Positions 21,616 to 30,002 are shown, counted from the first letter of the stretch. The stretch is 31,298 bases of DNA from an uncultured Ruminococcus sp. (GCA_947178195.1 CAMWXM010000006.1:1-31298), one strand, 5' to 3'. Numbers and translations: made by a program. Notes: generated by a model not told the origin, from the letters alone.

Positions 21616-23691
21616 TTATAAGCTTTCATTGATTTCCATAAGCATAAGCCACAGAATTACCGGTACAATAAAAAGCGCAGAATTTATAATATAAGCCGCT
21701 GTTCTGCTGCGGCAAAGTGACGATATACCAGAAATTACTGCTGCAGCAACAGCCGCACCGAGGGAATGAAGTGTAAGGAAAAGCGCTGTAAAACCACCTA
21801 CTGAAAGAGGAATACCCAGACCCGAAAGCATTCTGATGCTCTGCGCAGGAGCAGTAAATCCCTGCATTCCATAATCGTTAAAAATATTTATCATATAGGG
21901 TAGAAAAAACATTAGTCCCACAAAAGCTCCACACAAAATACTGTATAAAAACAACTGCTTATAGTAGCCGGATTTTCCGCATTTAGTTGCAAATATCACC
22001 TTGATCATATCGGTTTTCCTGTCTGTTGACGCAAGAGGCGAAAGGATCAGCACCAAAACAAGCGCCATAAACAAAATCATAAAAACCTTCTCACTGCTGC
22101 CCTCATATCCGAATATTCTTTCATATCCGGTATCATAAAAAATCTCGCCCTTAACACTCGACGATTGTATTGCCTCCACACGTTCTTTCAACCGCTCAAA
22201 AGCAGTACGGTCATTTAATTCGTTGCTAAGCAAATTCAGCTTGTATATATTCGCATTTTCCAACGACTGAATTTGCTCTATCTCCCTTTCCACCTGAGCA
22301 TATCTCTTTTCCTTTTCAGCCAAGAAATCCAACATTTCAGAATTAACCCGACCGCTCAGCTCAGTTGTGAAATTTTCATAATAAATATCGTCATTATTGT
22401 AATGCCTTGAAAATGAAGCCGAAAGCATAGCCGATGAAAATATGGCTGCCAGCGCTAAAGCAATACCTTTATTCAGTATCAGTGAACGATAACATATATA
22501 ATAAAAGCTGCTGTGAATACGACTTTTTTTACGGCGAAAAGCAGTGAATCGTACCGCTCTGTACTGTACGTTTCTAAGCCTTTCCACAGCATACACACAA
22601 CCGTAAATCATAAAAGCTATCGCCGCAGCCATAAGAAGCAACGCTGAAATTTTAAGAGATACGGGATAACCGAACAGGTTTACATTCTGATATGTTCTGA
22701 GTATTTCAGCAGTCTGTGTGAATTTTACCGGATTCCAATAATGCAGCAGCTGAAGCACTGAATTTGCCGGAACAAATTTATAGCATAAAAATGCAGTCAC
22801 GCATATTATTCCGCAAGTGCTGTAAATTATAAGATTATTTTTTGATACTGTACAAATAAAGCTGAACATTACCGCAAAAAGCATATAAGAAGCCATTTTC
22901 AACATAAAGAACAGTACTAAAAATTCCCCTAATGAAACATTTAAATTACACTGATAAAAGCCGAATACCGACTGTATGGGACGCTGTAAATCGCCGATGC
23001 CATACAAAGCTCCGCCGATAATAAGATTTTCAGCAAACAACAATGCGGCAATAACAGAAGCAAACAGCGAAGCTGCAGCAAGCTTACTTAAAATCAGCGA
23101 GGCCCTGCCCTTAGGCAAGGCAGACAAAAGCGGCGTCATACCCTGTTCACGATCCTTCAAGATAATTCCGCATACCGCCATAAACACTAAAAATATACCC
23201 ATAAAATCGGTCATAGGACTTGTAAATGTGTGCTCCAGACCGATTGAAGTCGCAAGGGGCAGCGGTTTGGCAGATAAGCTTTCATAAGCGTGAGGTGTTT
23301 TCCGGATATTACGATAAGAAAAAGTATCGCTGTCGCCCCATATTGAAACAGCTGACATATTTTCCGTCTGCTCTTTTATATTTTTTAAATATTCAGGATA
23401 ATTTTCACATTCCTTGGAAAGCTCATGCATATCGTAAATAAGCATCATGGGAAACTCGATATATTCTCCATTATTATTCCTTTCCAGCAAATCATCTGTA
23501 TAAGCCTGTATTTCATCAAGGGTCATAGCTTTGGTTTTTTCAAAAAATGTCCTGTATGATTCAGGGTCATAATACTTGTCGTTTATGCGGTCTATCTGGA
23601 TATATCCGTTTACGGCTGCCAGACAAGCAAATATTACCCAGAAAACACGGAATGATATAAATTTTTTACATTCACATAAAAATATCCTCAT
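21616..23691 (-). CDS. ABC-2-type transporter permease, double-length, 691 aa
   Basis: The protein has two similar permease halves. The first starts CKKFISFRVFWVIFACLAAV, has a ~115-residue extracellular region, then a helix bundle with MGIFLVFMAVCGIILKDREQGMTP, a typical ABC-2 segment. The second half starts near residue 400 with a new signal-anchor (IALALAAIFSSAMLSASF), another large extracellular region that is coiled-coil-like (LAEKEKRYAQVEREIEQIQ), and a final helix bundle with ILSPLASTDRKTDM. The role is export or membrane remodelling, with substrate unknown. No ATPase gene is next to it. Its start overlaps the upstream lipoprotein gene by 20 bases, so the three genes form a coupled operon. 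Confidence 0.8.
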   Translation of the reverse strand: MRIFLCECKKFISFRVFWVIFACLAAVNGYIQIDRINDKYYDPESYRTFFEKTKAMTLDEIQAYTDDLLERNNNGEYIEFPMMLIYDMHELSKECENYPEYLKNIKEQTENMSAVSIWGDSDTFSYRNIRKTPHAYESLSAKPLPLATSIGLEHTFTSPMTDFMGIFLVFMAVCGIILKDREQGMTPLLSALPKGRASLILSKLAAASLFASVIAALLFAENLIIGGALYGIGDLQRPIQSVFGFYQCNLNVSLGEFLVLFFMLKMASYMLFAVMFSFICTVSKNNLIIYSTCGIICVTAFLCYKFVPANSVLQLLHYWNPVKFTQTAEILRTYQNVNLFGYPVSLKISALLLMAAAIAFMIYGCVYAVERLRNVQYRAVRFTAFRRKKSRIHSSFYYICYRSLILNKGIALALAAIFSSAMLSASFSRHYNNDDIYYENFTTELSGRVNSEMLDFLAEKEKRYAQVEREIEQIQSLENANIYKLNLLSNELNDRTAFERLKERVEAIQSSSVKGEIFYDTGYERIFGYEGSSEKVFMILFMALVLVLILSPLASTDRKTDMIKVIFATKCGKSGYYKQLFLYSILCGAFVGLMFFLPYMINIFNDYGMQGFTAPAQSIRMLSGLGIPLSVGGFTALFLTLHSLGAAVAAAVISGISSLCRSRTAAYIINSALFIVPVILWLMLMEINESL

Positions 23692-24904
23692 TTTTTCCTC
23701 CGTTTGTATCTCCGAGCAGGTCGGATTCTGTTACCGATTCAAAGACCTGACTATTGTTACTGCTATATTGTAAAATATATTTTCCCTTTAAATATGCCAG
23801 TATCTGGGTATCATTTGCAGTATATTTGTTATTGATCATTTCATACAGAGCTTCTGAGTCAATGTCAAAGCAATGTGTCTTTTCGCTGAAGTTCCATATT
23901 TTGCCGTTTATTATATGGGGACGCCATATTTTTTCAAATCCGCTTACAATAATTTCTGTTTCCTTTTCATTTAATAAAGCATATGTATCTTTAGTATCGT
24001 TCCAATAAAGATATGTATTTTCATTAATATCCTCTGCTTTTGGCAGGTCGCTTACGGTTATTTCCTTTGTTTCAATATCAAAGCATTTGTTTTCATATAT
24101 CCAGGGCACATCGTTTTCCAAATCTCCCTGAGAATCATGAAGAACATCAATTAAATCCTGCTGATTTTCAACACACTGATAATACATATAAATTTTTTTA
24201 TTATATATACCGCTTATAATAACCTGGTCACTGACGCTGTTACGACTGCCGCCTTCAATGACGATATTATTTTCAGCATAAGGCGAATCATTGACAAGTC
24301 CGTAATTATTAAATTTTCCGCTTTCCAAATCAATACTGCATAAATATTGCTTTCCGCCGTTTGAAGAATAAGACCATGTTCCGTCATTCCATTGATATGC
24401 GCTGTATGCGCCGATAAGATATAATATTTTATCATTAATTACATACCTATAGCATGCCGTAGGGTCGACCCCTTCAAATTCCGCAAAGGTCTGTATCTCG
24501 CCTGTGTCAATGGAAGCTCGCTTGCATTTTGAATAAACACGGCAGCTCTGGGATTTTTTATCCTCCGAATCTACAATTTCATTTTCTGATTCAAAAAAAA
24601 ATATATAATCATTGTATATTATCGGCGTATTGCCGCAGGTATTCGATAAGCAGTTGTCAAGCTTATGTGTGCAATCCGGCTTGTTGCAAAGAGGTACTCC
24701 CTGCATAGATTCAAAGTCAAAAAAGTATACCTGCTGAGTCGGAGATAAATATACTGCGCCGTTTTTGTATATATTATTTTCAGCAGAGAATACTGCTGCA
24801 TCTGGAGTCAATATGCGGTATTCAGAGCTGTTTTCTGCGCAAGCTGTCAAAGCCGTAAATATAAAAACTGACAATAACATTATCATATATTTTTTTATAT
24901 TCAT
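23672..24904 (-). CDS. Surface lipoprotein with CX4CXHX4CX4C motif, 410 aa (paralogue B)
   Basis: A lipoprotein signal is present (IMLLSVFIFTALTAC, lipidated Cys22). Strand-rich sequence follows with several repeats of a 'Y/F-x-x-ID-x-E/D-x-G' kind (for example YLCSIDLESGKFNNY and RASIDTGEIQTFAEF), suggesting a beta-propeller. Residues 73-90 read CNKPDCTHKLDNCLSNTC, with Cys 73, 78, 85, 90 and His 80; the same motif is in the upstream paralogue. The start overlaps the previous stop as ATGA and the end overlaps the permease start by 20 bases, so all three are expected to be made together. Function is unknown; sensing or accessory work for the permease is a reasonable guess. Confidence 0.8.
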   Translation of the reverse strand: MNIKKYMIMLLSVFIFTALTACAENSSEYRILTPDAAVFSAENNIYKNGAVYLSPTQQVYFFDFESMQGVPLCNKPDCTHKLDNCLSNTCGNTPIIYNDYIFFFESENEIVDSEDKKSQSCRVYSKCKRASIDTGEIQTFAEFEGVDPTACYRYVINDKILYLIGAYSAYQWNDGTWSYSSNGGKQYLCSIDLESGKFNNYGLVNDSPYAENNIVIEGGSRNSVSDQVIISGIYNKKIYMYYQCVENQQDLIDVLHDSQGDLENDVPWIYENKCFDIETKEITVSDLPKAEDINENTYLYWNDTKDTYALLNEKETEIIVSGFEKIWRPHIINGKIWNFSEKTHCFDIDSEALYEMINNKYTANDTQILAYLKGKYILQYSSNNSQVFESVTESDLLGDTNGGKNEDIFM

Positions 24905-26121
24905 TTTGTTCCTCCGATCAGCTCTTCTTCAGATACATTTTCAAATTTCATTTCTTCATTTTCAAAATAGGTTATTACATACTTACCGTTTATGTAATCC
25001 AGGACATTAATATCTTTATTTGAATACTTCTCAGATAAGGAAAATCCCTTGCCTGTTTTGAAATCAAAGCCTTGATTTATTGACCCCTTCCAGAGCTTGC
25101 CGTTTACAAATTTAAAATCATACCATTCATTTTCATACATATTTTCTGCTTCTGCCTTTTCACCATTTTCATCTAAAATAAAGAACTTGTCATTTTCTTC
25201 GTAAACATAGTGATTTTCTCCAATACACCAAGCATAGGGCAGGTCGCTGATTGTAATTTCCCCAGTTTTCAGATCAAGACATTTATTCTCAATTATCCAG
25301 GGAATATCCTTTTGTGGATTGCCATTTTCTATCCAATCTGTGTTCAGATAATCTATTATTATCTTCGGATCTTCCACATAGCGGTAGTACATATAAAGCT
25401 TATTATTATATATGCCTTCCATCTTCACTTCTGAAAAGAGAGAAGCACCATGAATCCAATTGTTTTCCGCATAAGGTGAATCGTTTATTCTGCCATAATT
25501 ATGCACCTCGGCAGAATCCAGATTAATTGAATACAAATATTGTTCACCGCTTCGTCCAAAACTACTCCATGTTCTGTCAACAGGGTCTTGATACATTTCA
25601 CGGCTTCCTATAATATATAATTTATCCTTATCAACTATTAAATCAATAGCGCTGTTCATAAATACATCATCTATTTCGGCGAAAGTTTCAACTGCTCCAG
25701 TATCAAGCACTGCTTTCATGCACTTTGTTTTAATTTCAGGTTTCTGTGATTTTCCGTCATCTGAATCTACAATTTTATAATTTGATGTAAACCAGTATAT
25801 GTAATCCTTATAAATAACCGGCACAAAAAATTCTCTTGAACAAAGATTTGATATACATGACAAATCAGAATGAGTGCAGTTCGGCTTATTGCATAACGGC
25901 ACACCGTTCATAGTTTCATAGTCAAAAAAATATGCCTGTGTTCCTGCTGTTTTGGAAATTGTGTAAATCAAACCGTTTTCGTAAACATTATAACCCATGT
26001 CATAATAAGCGCTGTCCTTTGTCTTTACGTAATACTGCTCTTCTTTCTGAGATTGACAGGCAGTCAGACTCAATGTGGTGAAAACAAAAACCGTAGTTAC
26101 AATGATTTTTTTGATATTCAT
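24901..26121 (-). CDS. Surface lipoprotein with CX4CXHX4CX4C motif, 406 aa (paralogue A)
   Basis: The start at 26121 is preferred over 26157 because GGGAGGTTATT precedes it and the N-terminus then matches the paralogue (MNIKKIIVTT, lipobox LTAC, Cys22). It shares the order and wording of the downstream protein throughout: FFDYETMNGVPLCNKP, the Cys/His motif at 77-94 (CNKPNCTHSDLSCISNLC), DSDDGKSQ, YSINLDSAEVHNYG, NDSPYAENNW, the internal NKLYMYYRYVEDP and the ending KYVITYFENEEMKFENVSEE. The two arose by tandem duplication and have since diverged widely. First gene of a three-gene operon; no clear promoter was found in the 200 bases upstream. Confidence 0.8.
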   Translation of the reverse strand: MNIKKIIVTTVFVFTTLSLTACQSQKEEQYYVKTKDSAYYDMGYNVYENGLIYTISKTAGTQAYFFDYETMNGVPLCNKPNCTHSDLSCISNLCSREFFVPVIYKDYIYWFTSNYKIVDSDDGKSQKPEIKTKCMKAVLDTGAVETFAEIDDVFMNSAIDLIVDKDKLYIIGSREMYQDPVDRTWSSFGRSGEQYLYSINLDSAEVHNYGRINDSPYAENNWIHGASLFSEVKMEGIYNNKLYMYYRYVEDPKIIIDYLNTDWIENGNPQKDIPWIIENKCLDLKTGEITISDLPYAWCIGENHYVYEENDKFFILDENGEKAEAENMYENEWYDFKFVNGKLWKGSINQGFDFKTGKGFSLSEKYSNKDINVLDYINGKYVITYFENEEMKFENVSEEELIGGTK

Positions 26122-26208
26122 AATAACCTCCCTGAATAGTTTAAAATATTCTTTCACTTATAAAACGATTCAAAGAAGGATTTAATCTCATTTGTGCAAA
26201 AATTTATT

Positions 26209-26245
26209 GGGCACCTCTAAACGACATAGGTTTTTAGAGATGCCC
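26209..26245 (-). terminator. Hairpin downstream of the small conserved gene
   Basis: GGGCACCTCTAAA (26209-26221) and TTTAGAGATGCCC (26233-26245) pair over 13 bases with one mismatch. It follows the 26324-26578 gene on the minus strand and precedes the lipoprotein operon. The U-tract is weak (AATAAATTTTT), so termination is likely but not certain. The arms also look like the ends of some insertion elements, but no transposase or target duplication is present. Confidence 0.45.
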
Positions 26246-26323
26246 TTAAAAAATAAAATCCGTCAAGCCAACAGGCGTGATTTAATCAGTGATTCCTTAA
26301 TGCACTTACCCGTTCTTCAATTC

Positions 26324-26578
26324 TCAATCCTTTGAACGAAACGGGTGTCTGAGGGAGTCTTTAGCAGAAGCATTAATAATATCCTTTGCACAATTGTAAA
26401 TAGATTCCGCCTGTTCCATATCAACAGAAAGGCTTGCTGATATTTCCTCAGTGATAACGCTGCGGTTTTTCTTTGAAAAAATAAAATGATTCTCTAAAAT
26501 ATCGTTTATTCTTCCGCATTCCTCTTGTGTGAGTCCGGCAGTTTCCGAAAGCTTTGCTATAAATTCTTGTTTGTTCAT
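26324..26578 (-). CDS. Small conserved protein, 84 aa
   Basis: An all-helical protein beginning MNKQEFIAKLSETAGLTQEE, a helix-turn-helix-like start reminiscent of the first helices of HU proteins, but without the HU beta-arms. Then come FIFSKKNRSVITEEISASL and ESIYNCAKDIINASAKDSLR, ending in HPFRSKD. I recall close relatives ending in 'LKHPFxSxD' as a small conserved hypothetical in Clostridia; the role is unknown. The ATG has the strong site CGGAGGTAGAT. A -10-like TATAAT (complement at 26610-26615) lies upstream, without a good -35. Confidence 0.7.
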   Translation of the reverse strand: MNKQEFIAKLSETAGLTQEECGRINDILENHFIFSKKNRSVITEEISASLSVDMEQAESIYNCAKDIINASAKDSLRHPFRSKD

Positions 26579-26686
26579 AATATCTACCTCCGATTTTTAT
26601 TGTGATTTTATTATAGCAGGAAAAATATTAAATAATCCTTAAACCTGAGAACCCTGAATAAATTATATAAAATTTCAAAATAGTAC

Positions 26687-26715
26687 TTGACAAATTTAAA
26701 AAAATGTTATATTAT
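26687..26715 (+). promoter_or_regulatory. Promoter of the leuA T-box transcript
   Basis: TTGACA (26687-26692), 17 bases, TATTAT (26710-26715). The transcript would start about 26722, just before the first conserved T-box segment. Confidence 0.65.
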
Positions 26716-26721
26716 ATATAT

Positions 26722-26987
26722 TAGTAAATGCAATGATGGGAACTAAAGCCGCAAGGAAATTGACAGAGAGCTGTCGTTTGGTGCAAGATGGTATTTCTGA
26801 ACGGTCATAACTCCTCCCTGAGCAGTTCGCTGAACGTTTTGCAAGTAGGTTGAAACGGGTTCTCCCGTTACAGAGAAATGCATTGTCAGATGCAGATGAG
26901 TGGGTATAAAATTATTTATGCCAATTAAGAGTGGTACCGTGGAGTTTACGCTTCACCTCTTTAATATTAAAGGGGTGGAGCTTTTTT
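26722..26987 (+). promoter_or_regulatory. Leucine-specific T-box leader
   Basis: The leader senses uncharged tRNA-Leu and prevents termination when leucine is short. Stem I carries the AGAGAGCTG and GGTGCAAGATGG (tip) elements (26765-26791). The specifier fits CTC at 26811-26813, followed by six bases and GAGC, the spacing seen in T-boxes of known specificity. The T-box core is AAGAGTGGTACCGTGG (26927-26942). The terminator is GCTTCACCTCTTTAA (26950-26964) pairing with TTAAAGGGGTGGAGC (26967-26981) followed by six T. The antiterminator would use the core and CCTCTT. Confidence 0.93.
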
Positions 26988-27027
26988 AATGTGCATTCCT
27001 GACAAAATACAGAAAGGAAGTTTTGAT

Positions 27028-28695
27028 ATGAAAAATTTTGAAAAGTACACCAGACAGTATTTTCCGGTTGAAAATCCACCTATGAGATGGGCACAGAAGG
27101 ACTATGTAGACCATCCACCGATATGGTGCAGCGTTGACTTGAGAGACGGCAATCAGGCGCTTATCAACCCTATGACCCTCGATGAAAAGCTTGACTTTTT
27201 TACCTATCTGGTAAAAATAGGCTTTAAAGAAATCGAAGTCGGATTTCCTGCCGCTTCAGAAACCGAATATGAATTTTGCCGTGCGCTTATAGAAAAAAAT
27301 CTTATTCCCGACGACGTTACCATCCAGGTGCTGACACAGTCGAGAGAGCATATTATCAAAAAAACATTTGAAGCTTTAAAGGGTGCAAAAAATGCTATTG
27401 TTCACCTTTATAATTCCACTTCCGTTTCACAGAGGGAACAGGTTTTCCGCAAAGAAAAAAATGAAATTATAGATATTGCAAAAATGGGCGCAGAGCTTTG
27501 CAAAAAATACAGACAAAATGCCGAAGGTAATTACAGATTTGAATATTCTCCCGAAAGCTTTACCGGTACAGAGCCTGAATTTGCAGCAGAAATATGCAAT
27601 GAAGTAATTAAAATATGGGAGCCTACCGTCGATAACAAGGTCATAATCAATCTGCCTGTTACTGTTTCGCACTCTATGCCTCACGTTTATGCAAATCAGG
27701 TTGAATATATGTGCGATAATCTGTTGAACCGTGAAAACCTGATTATTTCACTCCATCCGCATAACGACAGAGGCTGCGCTGTTGCCGACAGCGAAATGGG
27801 ACTTTTAGCAGGCGCTGACCGAATCGAGGGTACTCTTTTCGGAAACGGTGAAAGAACAGGAAATGTTGATATTGTAACTCTTGCTATGAATATGTTTTCT
27901 CAGGGGGTCAATCCTGAGCTTAATTTTGAAAATCTCCCTGAAATAGTTGCCGAATACGAAAAAATTACTGATATGGCAGTATACGACCGCCAGCCATACA
28001 GCGGAAAGCTTGTATTTGCAGCGTTCAGCGGTTCTCATCAGGACGCTATCGCAAAGGGCATGAACTGGAGAAAAGAAAAGAATTGTCAGCATTGGACAGT
28101 ACCGTACCTCCCTATCGACCCAGAGGATGTGGGTCGTGTTTACGAGGCCGACGTTATAAGAATCAACAGTCAGTCGGGTAAGGGCGGCATAGGTTATATT
28201 CTCGAAAATCAATTTGGTATCTTCATGCCCAAAAACATGAAGGAGACAGTAGGCTATATGGTAAAGGGCGTATCCGATAACGCCCACAGAGAGCTTCAGC
28301 CCTCAGAGGTTTATGATATATTTGAAGAGCATTTTATAAATAATACCTCTCCCGTCAAGCTTAAAGAAGCTCATTATAAGCAACTTGGCGAAGGCGGAAT
28401 AGAATCCAATGTAACTATTGAATATAACGGAAAGATAATGAACGACAGTGCCACAGGAAACGGACGTCTTAACGCTGTCAGCGAAACCATTCAGAATATG
28501 CTTGATCTTGAGTATACTCTGCATACCTATACGGAGCATGCAATGGAAGAAAAAACCAGTTCAAAAGCTGTTTCCTATGTGGGCATCAAGGACAAAAACG
28601 GAAATAATTTCTGGGGCGTCGGTATTGCTACAGATATTATTGATTCCTCGCTCAAAGCGCTTACAAGTGCGGTCAATAACATGCTTAACGCATAA
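27028..28695 (+). CDS. leuA: 2-isopropylmalate synthase (type 2, long form)
   Basis: LeuA condenses 2-oxoisovalerate and acetyl-CoA, the first committed step of leucine synthesis. The 555-residue protein has the TIM-barrel motif WCSVDLRDGNQALINPM with the metal-binding Asp, then FKEIEVGFPAASETE, the metal His pair in LHPHNDRGCA, and GTLFGNGERTGNVDIVTLAM. The C-terminal regulatory domain runs from about 430 and ends TSAVNNMLNA. The N-terminus RQYFPVENPPMRWAQKDY is of the LeuA2 type found in actinobacteria and some clostridia. The start at 27028 is preferred to ATG 26989 because AGAAAGGAAG precedes it and 26989 lies on the terminator's U-tract. Regulated by the leucine T-box. Its last 27 codons are repeated downstream. 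Confidence 0.96.
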   Translation: MKNFEKYTRQYFPVENPPMRWAQKDYVDHPPIWCSVDLRDGNQALINPMTLDEKLDFFTYLVKIGFKEIEVGFPAASETEYEFCRALIEKNLIPDDVTIQVLTQSREHIIKKTFEALKGAKNAIVHLYNSTSVSQREQVFRKEKNEIIDIAKMGAELCKKYRQNAEGNYRFEYSPESFTGTEPEFAAEICNEVIKIWEPTVDNKVIINLPVTVSHSMPHVYANQVEYMCDNLLNRENLIISLHPHNDRGCAVADSEMGLLAGADRIEGTLFGNGERTGNVDIVTLAMNMFSQGVNPELNFENLPEIVAEYEKITDMAVYDRQPYSGKLVFAAFSGSHQDAIAKGMNWRKEKNCQHWTVPYLPIDPEDVGRVYEADVIRINSQSGKGGIGYILENQFGIFMPKNMKETVGYMVKGVSDNAHRELQPSEVYDIFEEHFINNTSPVKLKEAHYKQLGEGGIESNVTIEYNGKIMNDSATGNGRLNAVSETIQNMLDLEYTLHTYTEHAMEEKTSSKAVSYVGIKDKNGNNFWGVGIATDIIDSSLKALTSAVNNMLNA

Positions 28696-28722
28696 TTTTC
28701 GCAAATCTTTCACATACAAGGC

Positions 28723-28751
28723 TTGACACTGTCACAATTTCATTGTATAAT
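28723..28751 (+). promoter_or_regulatory. Consensus sigma-A promoter of lipoprotein copy 1
   Basis: TTGACA (28723-28728), 17 bases, TATAAT (28746-28751): a perfect vegetative promoter. The transcript would start about 28758, a few bases before a hairpin. Confidence 0.8.
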
Positions 28752-28761
28752 GTTTAATGTA

Positions 28762-28808
28762 AAGGCAGCATACTGCACAAAGGTACCAACTGTGCTCCGT
28801 GCTGCCTT
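28762..28808 (+). promoter_or_regulatory. 5' mRNA hairpin of lipoprotein copy 1
   Basis: AAGGCAGCA (28762-28770) pairs with TGCTGCCTT (28800-28808), and inside a 4x4 internal loop GCACA pairs with TGTGC. It starts about 11 bases after the -10 box, so it forms at the mRNA 5' end and, having no U-tract, is not an obvious terminator for leuA. Its left arm resembles the terminator at 19657. Confidence 0.55.
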
Positions 28809-28868
28809 AAATTTAAACTGTCGCATGATTTATAATGCATACATAAAAAAGCAAAGGGGTATATTAAT

Positions 28869-29741
28869 ATGCACATAAAGAAAAAATTAATAGCAATTTC
28901 TGCAGTTATTGCAATGATGCTTTCATTTTCAGCTTGCTCGGATAAGGGCGACAGCAGCTCAGGTTCTTCCGCTGCTAACAACATTCCCGATGTTAAGGAA
29001 ACTCTTTCCTCTGAAGAAATCGACCAGCTTACAAAGCATAGTCTTTCAATCGAGCCTTTTATCCCGGATACAGGGGTTCAACAGGACGAATTTGAAGATG
29101 ACAGCAATTCAGATAATAATAATGCTGATAATAATAGCAGCATCGACAATAATGCTAATAATAACAATAATTCTAACAACAACAACAATAACAATAATAA
29201 TAACAGTCCAGGCAGCAATACTGTTTCACCGGATAAACCAAACGGTGTAACAATCGGCAATACCGGCAGCAATAATGTTGATATTCCTCAGAAAACCGGT
29301 CTGCAGGTAATAACCGGTACAAAGGCGGTTATGAAGGCTTCTTGGATGGATCTTTCTGAGTATAAAGACCATATATTTAACGGCGAATACCTTACGGCTG
29401 AATTTAAAATCAAGGAGGACGCAGTCGATGGTATTTATCCTATAACCCTCGATTGGCTCGACTTCTCAAACTGGGACGCTTCAGACGTTAAATTTACTGG
29501 TATCGACGGTGCTGTAATCGTAGGCGGAGACGCAGAAGAAAACACATTCAATGACAGTAGCGATCCTCAGATAATGGTTTCTAACGTAAGCGGTAAAGCT
29601 GGGGACACGGTAAAGGTAAGCTTTAATGTTAAAAATAATCCGGGCGTTGTGGCGAATATTTTAAGATTTGGCTTTAACAGTGACGCACTTGAATATGTCG
29701 GCGGCGGTGAAGGTGCTGACTTTGACGGTCAATTTCAATAA
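28869..29741 (+). CDS. Asn-rich lipoprotein with permuted cohesin-like segments, copy 1
   Basis: The 290-residue protein has a lipobox (LSFSAC, Cys23), a Ser/Asp-rich spacer, an acidic Asn-rich linker (79-113) and a Pro/Gly/Thr spacer to about 140. Residues 145-220 (KAVMKASWMDL, then GEYLTAEFKIKEDAVDGIYP and DGAVIVGG) read like the C-terminal half of a cohesin. Residues 232-290 (VSNVSGKAGDTVKVSFNVKN, NPGVVANILRFGFNSDALEY) read like the N-terminal half of another; the protein stops at DFDGQFQ, about where a cohesin is half finished. It should be membrane-anchored outside the cell and might bind dockerins, if the halves fold. It has its own promoter and an AAAGGGG ribosome site. Confidence 0.8.
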   Translation: MHIKKKLIAISAVIAMMLSFSACSDKGDSSSGSSAANNIPDVKETLSSEEIDQLTKHSLSIEPFIPDTGVQQDEFEDDSNSDNNNADNNSSIDNNANNNNNSNNNNNNNNNNSPGSNTVSPDKPNGVTIGNTGSNNVDIPQKTGLQVITGTKAVMKASWMDLSEYKDHIFNGEYLTAEFKIKEDAVDGIYPITLDWLDFSNWDASDVKFTGIDGAVIVGGDAEENTFNDSSDPQIMVSNVSGKAGDTVKVSFNVKNNPGVVANILRFGFNSDALEYVGGGEGADFDGQFQ

Positions 29742-29748
29742 TAGCCAA

Positions 29749-29829
29749 GGCGTCGGTATTGCTACAGATATTATTGATTCATCCCTCAAAGCGCTTACAA
29801 GTGCGGTCAATAACATGCTTAACGCATAA
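29749..29829 (+). pseudogene. Duplicated leuA 3' end (last 27 codons)
   Basis: This fragment repeats the end of leuA in frame to its TAA, with two base differences from 28615-28695 (at 29781 and 29784, changing the codon spelling of a Ser pair only). It has no start codon or ribosome site and is a by-product of the 1134-bp duplication. Confidence 0.9.
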
Positions 29830-29856
29830 TTTTCGCAAATCTTTCACATACAAGGC

Positions 29857-29885
29857 TTGACACTGTCACAATTTCATTGTATAAT
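29857..29885 (+). promoter_or_regulatory. Consensus sigma-A promoter of lipoprotein copy 2
   Basis: Identical copy of the promoter at 28723: TTGACA (29857-29862), 17 bases, TATAAT (29880-29885). With no terminator after copy 1, copy 2 could be expressed both from here and by readthrough. Confidence 0.8.
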
Positions 29886-29895
29886 GTTTAATGTA

Positions 29896-29942
29896 AAGGC
29901 AGCATACTGCACAAAGGTACCAACTGTGCTCCGTGCTGCCTT
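29896..29942 (+). promoter_or_regulatory. 5' mRNA hairpin of lipoprotein copy 2
   Basis: Identical to the hairpin at 28762-28808: AAGGCAGCA/TGCTGCCTT outer stem and GCACA/TGTGC inner stem, placed at the expected transcript start. In a readthrough transcript from copy 1 the same hairpin would lie between the two coding regions. Confidence 0.55.
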
Positions 29943-30002
29943 AAATTTAAACTGTCGCATGATTTATAATGCATACATAAAAAAGCAAAGGGGTATATTA
30001 AT

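Larger units (their letters stand above)
28615..29748 (+). repeat. Tandem duplication, unit 1 (1134 bp)
   Basis: This unit and the next (29749-30882) are directly adjacent and of identical length. They start in GGCGTCGGTATTG of leuA and end after CCAA. The core 28651-29465 (815 bp) is identical to 29785-30599 by eye. Differences are confined to the two ends: two in the leuA tail, and roughly twenty over the last ~280 bases. Confidence 0.95.

Noticed and set aside
26209..26245. Terminal inverted repeat of an insertion element
   Set aside because: The arms look like transposon ends, but they are only 11 bases apart, with no transposase remnant or target duplication; a terminator or tiny palindrome is enough.
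26989..27027. Upstream ATG start for leuA at 26989
   Set aside because: It overlaps the U-tract of the T-box terminator and has no ribosome site; ATG 27028 has AGAAAGGAAG at good spacing and matches the family N-terminus.
29078..29272. Leu-rich minus-strand and Ile/Thr-rich plus-strand frames across the Asn-rich linker
   Set aside because: They arise from the AAT/AAC repeat of the linker read in other frames; the same frames occur in both duplicated copies for that reason only.
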